Shown in pieces: positions 1 through 6,260 of a DNA stretch of 6,776 bases. Location: contig PCTK01000141.1 in NCBI GenBank assembly GCA_002786505.1, positions 1 to 6,776 on the forward strand, written 5' to 3'. The first letter of the stretch is position 1; each line of letters starts with the position of its first letter. The notes below the pieces were generated by a model. The model made no database searches. It saw only the letters and a program-made list of their open reading frames with translations, and had not been told where the DNA came from. The position numbers were made by a program, and so were the translations under genes. The stretch comes from Nitrospinae bacterium CG22_combo_CG10-13_8_21_14_all_47_10 (GTDB taxonomy: Bacteria; Nitrospinota; Nitrospinia; Nitrospinales; VA-1).

Positions 1-27
1 GCGCGCTCCCAGCTGCGCCACAGCCCC
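1..27 (-). tRNA. tRNA 5' portion, probably tRNA-Ala (cut by the window edge)
   Basis: Read on the minus strand from position 27 down to 1, the bases fit the first 27 nucleotides of a tRNA. There is a 7-nt acceptor strand GGGGCTG, then U8 and G9, a D-stem GCGC, a D-loop AGCTGGGA containing the invariant A14 and G18-G19, the matching D-stem strand GCGC, and the first bases toward the anticodon stem. The anticodon, T arm and 3' acceptor lie outside the window, so pairing of the acceptor stem cannot be tested. The GGGGCTG acceptor strand with this D-arm is typical of bacterial tRNA-Ala. The isotype is an inference from that resemblance, while the tRNA call itself rests on the intact D-arm geometry. 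Confidence 0.75.
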
Positions 28-81
28 ATTTATTTGTTTTTTTGGTCCTGCCGGCTTGCCTACCTGCCATGCAACCGTTTG

Positions 82-109
82 ATATTAACGATTATCCGGC
101 AACTGTCAA
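82..109 (-). promoter_or_regulatory. Probable sigma70-type promoter for the tRNA
   Basis: On the minus strand a perfect TTGACA (opposite 104-109) is followed after 16 bases by TAATAT (opposite 82-87), a 4 of 6 match to the -10 consensus. Transcription would begin near position 75, giving a leader of about 48 nt before the tRNA 5' end at 27, which RNase P would remove. The call rests on consensus match and placement only. Confidence 0.5.
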
Positions 110-138
110 GCATAAAACTTTCCCACCTCGACCCTCTA

Positions 139-166
139 TTGCCTTCCGCCTTATTCTCTATATAAT
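139..166 (+). promoter_or_regulatory. Probable sigma70-type promoter for the DUF502-RluA unit
   Basis: TTGCCT (139-144, 4 of 6 to TTGACA) is followed after 16 bases by a perfect TATAAT (161-166). Transcription would start near 172-174. That falls at or after the upstream TTG codon at 170, so translation from that codon would be unlikely, and it leaves a leader of about 45 nt before the GTG at 218. The promoter is divergent from the tRNA promoter, with about 30 bp between the two -35 boxes. Confidence 0.5.
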
Positions 167-217
167 GGGTTGCAGTTTCCAGACCAAAACGTCATTCTTT
201 TACTCGTCATTATCACT

Positions 218-886
218 GTGATCAAAACTTTCAAACGCAGAATTCGGAATATTTTCATCACCGGGTTGCTGATCACCCTGCCGATCGCGCTGACATGGTT
301 CATTTTGCAGTTCCTGTTCAAGAACCTCGATGCCCTGTCTCCGGTTTTTACCAATATTTTGATCCAGTTGGGCGCGCCTTTTCCCAAGGGTTACCGCATC
401 CCTTTTTTGGGTGTGTTGATAACCCTGCTGATCGTGCTCACCGTGGGCTGGCTGACCACCAGCTTTTTCGGAAAAAAAATATTCGAACTCGGCGAAACCA
501 TTGTTGAAAAAATCCCCTTCGTCCGCCGGATTTATACAGGCTCCAAGCAGGTGGTCCTATCCATCGCCCATGCCGACACCTCAACCTTTCGCAAAGTCGT
601 CCTGCTCGAGTTCCCGCGCCGGGGGCTTTGGGCCATCGGGTTTGTGACCGGCGAGTCCCGCGGGGAGGTGCAACGGCTCACGAAGGAAATTATGCTCAAC
701 GTGTTCGTTCCGACCATGCCTAACCCCACTTCCGGATTCCTGATCTTCTCTCCGATCAGGGAACTCACGGAAATTTCCATGACCATTGAGGAAGGCATCA
801 AATATGTGGTTTCTGGCGGCATCGTCAGCCCGCCGGTACTCAAAGTCATCGAAGCTAAAGGGCTGAAGATTGAGCAACCCTCCTGA
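218..886 (+). CDS. DUF502 family inner-membrane protein
   Basis: The 222-residue product matches the DUF502 family, which also includes the plant LIKE-COV/COV1 proteins; its molecular function in bacteria is not established. A short basic N-terminus (KTFKRRIRN) precedes a first membrane segment at about residues 12-34. A second segment is at about 62-84. The family-typical stretch IPFVRRIYTGSKQVV lies at about 99-113, and the remaining half is soluble and probably faces the cytoplasm. I chose the GTG at 218 because it puts the basic segment at the N-terminus as in relatives, and because the likely promoter would start transcription after the alternative TTG at 170. That longer version would add 16 mostly hydrophobic residues. 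No clear Shine-Dalgarno precedes either codon. The 3' end overlaps the pseudouridine synthase gene, which suggests one transcript. The family assignment is firm and the start is moderately so. Confidence 0.88.
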   Translation: MIKTFKRRIRNIFITGLLITLPIALTWFILQFLFKNLDALSPVFTNILIQLGAPFPKGYRIPFLGVLITLLIVLTVGWLTTSFFGKKIFELGETIVEKIPFVRRIYTGSKQVVLSIAHADTSTFRKVVLLEFPRRGLWAIGFVTGESRGEVQRLTKEIMLNVFVPTMPNPTSGFLIFSPIRELTEISMTIEEGIKYVVSGGIVSPPVLKVIEAKGLKIEQPS

Positions 887-1544
887 TCCCCACATTCTCT
901 ATATCGACAACCATTTAATAGCGGTGTTCAAACCTGCGGGAGTGCTCACCCAGGGCGACGATTCCGGCGAAGTTTCACTCATGGATCAGGTAAAGGACTG
1001 GATCAAGACAGAATATAAAAAACCGGGCAAAGTGTTTTTGGGGTTGGTGCACCGACTCGATAGGCCCGTATCGGGAGTGGTCGTGTTCGCACGTACTTCC
1101 AAAGGTGCTTCGCGGCTCTCGGAGCAGTTTCGTCAAAAAACCACAAAGAAAATTTATCAGGCTCTGGTCGAAGGGGCTCCACAACCCCGGCACGCCAGTT
1201 TGACGCACTACCTGAGAAAAGAGAAATCCCTCAAGGCCACCGTATTCCCCCGCCCTACTCCCAATGCCAAAGAAGCGCTATTGGATTATCAAGTCGTCGA
1301 AAATTTTTCCGGCACCAGCTTGCTTGATATTCAATTGCATACCGGAAGGTTCCACCAGATCCGCGCGCAACTCTCCTTCATTGGACACCCCATCGTTGGC
1401 GACAAAAAGTATGGCGCAAGTTCCGCGTTGCCGGAAGGACGGATCGCCCTTCACGCCCGGCGCATGACCTTTAATCACCCCACCAGCAAAGAGGAAATCG
1501 TCATCGACTGCCCCCTGCCTCAGGACTGGCCTGCTGGCCTGTAA
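870..1544 (+). CDS. RluA-family RNA pseudouridine synthase
   Basis: This 224-residue enzyme should convert specific uridines in rRNA or tRNA to pseudouridine. The family core is complete: an N-terminal strand ILYIDNHLIAVFKPAGVLT at about 9-27; the catalytic motif HRLDRPVSG at 61-69, with D64 as the predicted nucleophile; the conserved tyrosine in KIYQALVEG (Y96); and LHTGRFHQIRAQLSFIGHP at 156-174, followed by VGDKKYG. There is no S4 RNA-binding domain, so it is shorter than RluC or RluD and nearer in build to RluA-type single-domain members. The target position cannot be read from sequence. The start is a TTG at 870: an in-frame TGA lies two codons upstream (864-866), and a purine run AAAGGG (857-862) sits 7 nt before it. 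The next in-frame GTG (924) would remove a core strand. The gene overlaps the DUF502 gene by 17 bp, pointing to coupled expression. Confidence 0.93.
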   Translation: MSNPPDPHILYIDNHLIAVFKPAGVLTQGDDSGEVSLMDQVKDWIKTEYKKPGKVFLGLVHRLDRPVSGVVVFARTSKGASRLSEQFRQKTTKKIYQALVEGAPQPRHASLTHYLRKEKSLKATVFPRPTPNAKEALLDYQVVENFSGTSLLDIQLHTGRFHQIRAQLSFIGHPIVGDKKYGASSALPEGRIALHARRMTFNHPTSKEEIVIDCPLPQDWPAGL

Positions 1545-1561
1545 AAACAAGCAATGCCTTG
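1543..1561 (-). terminator. Weak terminator-like hairpin after the RND operon
   Basis: On the minus strand, downstream of the permease stop, CAAG and CTTG can pair around a 6-nt loop (opposite 1548-1561), and a run of five T follows (opposite 1543-1547). The 4-bp stem is short for an intrinsic terminator, but its place in the 38-bp gap between convergent genes is where one is expected. No equally good plus-strand structure is seen after the pseudouridine synthase gene. Confidence 0.3.
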
Positions 1562-1582
1562 AGTTTAGCGGCAGGTCTTTTG

Positions 1583-4500
1583 CTAATGGGTGGAAGGTGT
1601 TACAACTGGCATTTGTAGCGAGTCTTTCACCAGGTCGTCTTTTCGGGTATGGAAACCCATATCAATCAAAAGGGAAATCAAAACGGGAACCAGGAACAGA
1701 GTGAACAGGGTAGAGATGCTCAATCCGCCGATCAAGGCCGTACCCATGCCACGGTACAGTTCGGTGCCAGGACCTTCGCCGAATGCCAGAGGAATCATGC
1801 CGAACACGCTGGAGATAACGGTCATCATGATGGGCCGCAACCGCGTCTGGCAGGAAACAAGAAGGGCCTCGCGTTCCTCCATGCCCGATTTTATATTGTT
1901 GAGCATTTGATGGACGATGAGGATGGCGTTATTAACGACGATGCCCGCGAGGATGACGATTCCCAACTGGGTCAAAATATCAAAGGTGATCCAGTTCCAG
2001 TCATCGGCCATGGCCTTGGCGTTGGCCACGTTCCATTCATTAAGAATTTCAAGGATGTTTCCACGTTGATACATGTTGTTCCAGGTGATCCCCAGAAAGG
2101 AACCGGAAACAGCCAGCGCCACCGTCAGCATAACAATGAACGGCCTTAGAAAGGAGGAAAACAGGGCCACAAGAAGCAGGTAGATAAAGCCCAGCGCATA
2201 AGAGAAACTATTCATCAAAGCTTTTTCAGTGGATGCCAGTTCATCGGCAGAGCCACCGATGCGCAACCCGTATTCCTGCCCAAGATTTATTCTGGCGTCC
2301 GCCAATACTTCTTTATCAACCCGGTTGATGACCAACTGCATCGGCACATCTTTCCTCACTTGAACACTAAGCTTGATCGCGCGTTCGGTTCCAATATGAT
2401 CAATGCGTGCAGGGCCAGCGTCAATATCCACATCAACCAAATGCCCAAGATGCGTCATCATACCTTCGTCGGTCCAAACCGGCAGGGAACGATAGTCTTC
2501 CAGCCCCAGTTTATTGTTATCTTTCTTTTGCACCAGGACAAAGTCGATGGGCTCGCCCCGGTCGTTGAACTCACCCAGATATTTACCGGCATTGAGCGAC
2601 TCGATAATATCTCCAATTTCCTGCATCCCCATATCCAGCCGGGCCGCGTCTTCCCGCCGGGGAATGAACCGAAGCTCCGGGTTGCCAAACTTGAACTCTG
2701 GCCGTGCTGAGTGAACCCCCGGAATATCGGAAATCTGCCCGATCAAATCCAACGCTTTGGTTTTCAGTTTCAACATATCCGGGCCAGTGATTTCAACTTC
2801 AAAGGTTTTGTCGGCAGACCGGAAAATTGGTCTCTGCACCGCAAAGGCGAACCGGTAACCGGGAATGCGGAAAATCTCGCGCCCCATTTCTCCTGATTTA
2901 ATCGCCATCTTCACTTCTCCGCGCTGGCCAGCCGCCAACTCTTTTTGAATGATGGCCCCGCCTCCATTGAATCGTTGTGAAAAAACCAGGAAGTTGCGGT
3001 TGACATCTTCCATTGCCACAATTTTTTTTTCAAAATCAGCCATGTAACGCATATTTGTTTCTGCCGGTGCCCCCGCTACCGGTTCGATAAGCATGAAAAC
3101 CATATTATTATTGCCATACGGCAGATAATCCTTTTCCGGCAGGTTCTTGCCGCTGTACCACAACACCCATCCCACACCGGCGATAACACACACTCTAAAA
3201 AAAATACTGACAGGGGAATGATGAAGTATCCACTCCATACCGCTGGAATAAGCATCGCCTATTTTTCTCCCAATCAGGACCACCGGCCTGAAAAGAGTGC
3301 GGTGAAAAATTCCCGGCCTGTATTCCTCACCGGGCTTGAGGCGAATCAATAACGTGGTCAAGGTCGGAATGACAGTGATGGATACCAACAAAGACAAAGC
3401 TATGCTTGCGCTGATGGTAATGGCAATGTCGCGGAACATCTGGCCCGCCTCTTCCTGGATAAACACGATGGGAATAAAAACCGCGAGGGTCGTCAGCGTT
3501 GAAGCAAGCACTGCTCCCCAGACTTCCGAAGCTCCATCGTAGGCGGCTTTAAAAACGCCTTTTTTCATGGTGAGATGACGATAAATATTTTCCAGCACCA
3601 CAATCGAATTATCAACCACCATGCCGACGGCAAACGCCATGCCCGCAAGCGATATAATATTAATACTTCGATCCAGAACCTTGAGAACGATAAATACCGA
3701 TACCAGGCTGACCGGAATGCTGATGGCAACAATGAGTAGCGACCGCACCGAACCTAAAAACACCAGTAAAATAGCCACGGCCATCAAGGCCCCCATCCCC
3801 AGGTTTGACTTCACCAGGCGCATGGCCTCGTCGATATAGTCGACATCCTGATAAACGATATTTAATTCAAGAGGGATTCCCCGGTTCAACAACTCCTGAT
3901 TCAGCAACTCTACTTTTTTCGCGGCCAGGTTGCAGGTTTCCACCACATTGGCTCCGGCCTTGCGGATCACTCCAAACGCATTGGACAGGTTTCCGCTGAT
4001 GCGGACCAGGGAAGCGGTTCTTTGATAGCCGTCCACCACCGTGGCAAAATCTTTCACCTTGATGGTTTTATCACCATCACGCTTGATAACTGTGTCGAGG
4101 ATATCCTCTGGACCCAGGAACTCTCCCAAAGCCCGAACCGTATAGGCGCGGTTGGCTTCGTCGTGGAATCCCGCGCGGGTGTTCTGGTTTTCCTCCGACA
4201 GCCTGTCTATCACTTCCTTATAAGTCAAATGCAGGCGGGCCATGCTGAAGGGATCAAACTCAACACGCATTTCCCGCTCTTCCCCGCCGAAGTGCCAGAC
4301 ATCGGCAACGCCATTTACCCGTCTGAGGGCAGGCGCAATGATATCCTCACCGATCTTGTACATATAGTTTTGGTCGAGGTTGGGCATCTTTTCATTGGGC
4401 TTGTCAAAAACAATCCACATGATCGGGCTGGAGTTGTCGCTCGAAATCGACCGCAGGATCGGTTTGTCAGAATTGACAGGAAGGTCCTTAACCTGTTGCA

Positions 4501-4834
4501 GTTTGTTGTTGACATCAAGCACCGCCAGGTTTTTGTCAACGCCCCAATCAAACTCCAGGTTGATGGTGCTCAATCCATGCTGACTGGTGGATGTCATTTT
4601 TTTCACACCTTCCACCGATTCAAGCTGGTCTTCCAATCGGCGCGTGATATTGCGTTCCACCTCATCAGGGGAAAGCCCCGGATATTCGGTCTTGACCTCA
4701 ATCTCGGGCTTATCTACGGTTGGAGTCAATTGCCTGGGCAGAGTCTGGAAACAAAGCATGCCCACCACGGTGGCCATCACAATGACCACCGTCACCGTGT
4801 GGTAGTTTCGGATAGACTGATCAATGAGTTTCAT
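1583..4834 (-). CDS. RND-family efflux permease (AcrB-like, HAE type)
   Basis: This 1083-residue inner-membrane pump subunit is full length for the family (AcrB about 1049). It has the RND plan: TM1 at about 11-31; a first periplasmic porter region with YPGLSPDEVE at 51-60; TM2-TM6 at about 345-500; TM7 near 545-562; a second periplasmic region; and TM8-TM12 from about 875 to 1058. TM4 reads VGMVVDNSIVVLENIYRH (403-420), so the AcrB Asp407-Asp408 pair is D408-N409 here. TM10 reads GIVVNNAILIV (964-974), with N968 where AcrB has Lys940. RLRPIMMT (998-1005) is conserved. The CusA/CzcA heavy-metal TM4 signature is absent, so organic substrates are more likely; the actual substrate is unknown. 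The loop between TM9 and TM10 is unusually long (about 918-952). The ATG overlaps the adaptor's stop as TGATG, and GGAGA lies 4 nt upstream. Confidence 0.95.
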   Translation of the reverse strand: MKLIDQSIRNYHTVTVVIVMATVVGMLCFQTLPRQLTPTVDKPEIEVKTEYPGLSPDEVERNITRRLEDQLESVEGVKKMTSTSQHGLSTINLEFDWGVDKNLAVLDVNNKLQQVKDLPVNSDKPILRSISSDNSSPIMWIVFDKPNEKMPNLDQNYMYKIGEDIIAPALRRVNGVADVWHFGGEEREMRVEFDPFSMARLHLTYKEVIDRLSEENQNTRAGFHDEANRAYTVRALGEFLGPEDILDTVIKRDGDKTIKVKDFATVVDGYQRTASLVRISGNLSNAFGVIRKAGANVVETCNLAAKKVELLNQELLNRGIPLELNIVYQDVDYIDEAMRLVKSNLGMGALMAVAILLVFLGSVRSLLIVAISIPVSLVSVFIVLKVLDRSINIISLAGMAFAVGMVVDNSIVVLENIYRHLTMKKGVFKAAYDGASEVWGAVLASTLTTLAVFIPIVFIQEEAGQMFRDIAITISASIALSLLVSITVIPTLTTLLIRLKPGEEYRPGIFHRTLFRPVVLIGRKIGDAYSSGMEWILHHSPVSIFFRVCVIAGVGWVLWYSGKNLPEKDYLPYGNNNMVFMLIEPVAGAPAETNMRYMADFEKKIVAMEDVNRNFLVFSQRFNGGGAIIQKELAAGQRGEVKMAIKSGEMGREIFRIPGYRFAFAVQRPIFRSADKTFEVEITGPDMLKLKTKALDLIGQISDIPGVHSARPEFKFGNPELRFIPRREDAARLDMGMQEIGDIIESLNAGKYLGEFNDRGEPIDFVLVQKKDNNKLGLEDYRSLPVWTDEGMMTHLGHLVDVDIDAGPARIDHIGTERAIKLSVQVRKDVPMQLVINRVDKEVLADARINLGQEYGLRIGGSADELASTEKALMNSFSYALGFIYLLLVALFSSFLRPFIVMLTVALAVSGSFLGITWNNMYQRGNILEILNEWNVANAKAMADDWNWITFDILTQLGIVILAGIVVNNAILIVHQMLNNIKSGMEEREALLVSCQTRLRPIMMTVISSVFGMIPLAFGEGPGTELYRGMGTALIGGLSISTLFTLFLVPVLISLLIDMGFHTRKDDLVKDSLQMPVVTPSTH

Positions 4835-6195
4835 CAGGTCTCCGGGGTGCTGGGCTTGCCGGGGTCTTTGTCCGCTGAGTTAAATGGCGTTTCCGCTTTT
4901 GGTTCCGGGTTGGTTAAAAAAACTTTAACACCTGGGAAAACCGCACCGGAACCTCGCATGACAAGATCAACCTTTGGTCCCAATTGGTGGGTGAAGTCCT
5001 CGACCTCAACAAAATCATTCCGCTCCTTGAAAGCCCTCACCGGAACACGATGGGCATGACCATCTTTGACGATATAAACAAGGGTCCCTTTCTCGCCAAT
5101 AACCAGAGATACCGCCGGGACATGCAACACGTTTTTGCGAACACCAAAATTCAAAGTACTTTCCAGCGTCAGGCCTGGGAATAAAGAAGGGTTTGGATCG
5201 GGCAAATCGATTTGCACCGTGATATTGCCGGAGTAAATGTTAGCATCGGGAATCACCCGGATGAGCCGCATGAGGTTTCTGTGATGCTCAATCTTCAAGC
5301 CCAACTCCCTTGCCAGAAAGCTCGCCCCTTCAAGCTGTTTCAATTTATTCCTGTAGCCCTGCGGCATTTCTAAAACTGCCTTCAGGCGGGAGGAACCAAT
5401 CATTCCCACAATAGGAGTTCCCGTTTCGGCAAAAGCGCCCTGCTCAATTTCCTTGGTAATAATAACCCCTTCGAAGGGAGCCATAATATTCACCTTCGAA
5501 AGATTCAGTTGCGCCACCGCGACCTGTTTTCGGATCGCCTGCATTTCTGATTCCAACTTTTCAATATCCTCACTACGCCCCTTCATTCCTGCGGCCAGTT
5601 CCGCCTTGCTGGCCCTCAAAAACTCCTCGGCCTGACGGACCTTGTCAGTCGCCGTGTCGAGACTCGACTGCGGCAAAACCTTTTCCGCCACCAGCTTTTG
5701 GGCGCGCTCCAGCTCTATTGAGGCCAGGTTCAAGGCACTTTCGGCGGCGTGCATTTTTGCTTCCAGCCTTTCCTTGTCTTCCGGCCGCAACCCTCCCTGA
5801 ACCTTTTGATATTCCTGTTGCACGGAAGAAAGGTCGGCCTGCAACCTTTCGAGAACCAGTTCATACTCCCTCGGGTCCACCTGAGCCAGCAGGTCTCCGG
5901 CCTTCACCTTCATCCCCTCTTCCACCGCAATCCGGGTGATTTTTCCGCGGACTTCCGCATTGACCACCACCCTCTTCTCGGCCTGGATATTGCCCACCGC
6001 GCGAACTTCGTCCACCACATCCATGTACACAACTTTGCCCACCTGGACCGGGAGCGAAAATTCTTTCTTTTTTGCCTGAGGAAGGTTTTCTTCAGAAGAA
6101 GAGCACGAGACCAGAAGAAGTAAAAACAGTGAAATAAATGGCTGATTAAATTTGCGAAACAAAATTCTGATATAATCCCCCTCCAAACAGGGCAT
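4834..6195 (-). CDS. RND periplasmic adaptor / membrane-fusion lipoprotein (AcrA/HlyD-like)
   Basis: This adaptor should link the RND permease to an outer-membrane channel. Numbered from the ATG at 6195 (453 residues), a hydrophobic signal at about 17-30 ends in the lipobox LVSC with C31 as the lipidated residue, so it is probably anchored to the inner membrane. A first barrel-sandwich strand set (about 70-107, with VRGKITRIAVEEGMKVKAGDLL inside it) is followed by a long coiled-coil hairpin (about 108-235) and the second lipoyl half (VNIMAPFEGVIITKEIEQG, 235-253). Beta-barrel and membrane-proximal domains run to about 428, and a Pro/Glu-rich tail ends the protein. The hairpin is longer than in AcrA. 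The start is uncertain: an ATG at 6258 would leave 2 bp to the divergent gene and give a long, odd leader, while a TTG at 6162 would give a compact 20-residue signal. It is the first gene of the operon and overlaps the permease by one base. Confidence 0.93.
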   Translation of the reverse strand: MPCLEGDYIRILFRKFNQPFISLFLLLLVSCSSSEENLPQAKKKEFSLPVQVGKVVYMDVVDEVRAVGNIQAEKRVVVNAEVRGKITRIAVEEGMKVKAGDLLAQVDPREYELVLERLQADLSSVQQEYQKVQGGLRPEDKERLEAKMHAAESALNLASIELERAQKLVAEKVLPQSSLDTATDKVRQAEEFLRASKAELAAGMKGRSEDIEKLESEMQAIRKQVAVAQLNLSKVNIMAPFEGVIITKEIEQGAFAETGTPIVGMIGSSRLKAVLEMPQGYRNKLKQLEGASFLARELGLKIEHHRNLMRLIRVIPDANIYSGNITVQIDLPDPNPSLFPGLTLESTLNFGVRKNVLHVPAVSLVIGEKGTLVYIVKDGHAHRVPVRAFKERNDFVEVEDFTHQLGPKVDLVMRGSGAVFPGVKVFLTNPEPKAETPFNSADKDPGKPSTPET

Positions 6196-6211
6196 TTTTT
6201 TATAGTAAGAC

Positions 6212-6253
6212 TTTGAAATAATTATCCTATAGTAGCAATCAAAGGTTTTCAAA
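6212..6253. repeat. Short inverted repeat in the divergent promoter region
   Basis: TTTGAAA at 6212-6218 and TTTCAAA at 6247-6253 are perfect 7-bp inverted copies separated by 28 bp. The right arm covers the candidate -35 box of the efflux operon and lies just upstream of the methyltransferase start. An operator is possible because pump operons are often repressed from such sites, but a 7-bp repeat of A/T-rich sequence can occur by chance, and no regulator gene is visible in the window. Confidence 0.2.
6224..6252 (-). promoter_or_regulatory. Candidate promoter for the efflux operon
   Basis: On the minus strand TTGAAA (opposite 6247-6252, 5 of 6 to consensus) is followed after 17 bases by TAGGAT (opposite 6224-6229, 4 of 6). 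Initiation near 6217 would precede the ATG at 6195 by about 20 nt and would exclude the ATG at 6258. The match is moderate, and other -10 registers in this AT-rich stretch are possible. Confidence 0.35.
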
Positions 6254-6260
6254 CACATTC

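Noticed and set aside
1649..2149. Plus-strand open frame of 166 codons opposite the permease C-terminus
   Set aside because: The product is low in hydrophobic residues and His/Asp/Gly-rich, as expected from reading membrane-protein codons in reverse; there is no family match and no start signal.
4022..5059. Long plus-strand open frame (345 codons) antisense to the permease and adaptor
   Set aside because: It lies wholly opposite two well-supported genes, has no recognisable domain, and spans the permease-adaptor junction. Long antisense frames like this follow from the codon use of the real genes.
5749..6123. Plus-strand open frame of 124 codons opposite the adaptor N-terminal half
   Set aside because: It is fully contained in the adaptor gene on the other strand, shows no domain, and no ribosome site was found.
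6171..6176. Perfect TATAAT on the plus strand as a -10 box for the methyltransferase
   Set aside because: No acceptable -35 box lies 15-19 bp upstream, and it falls inside the adaptor's signal-peptide region, so it is likely a chance match in AT-rich DNA.
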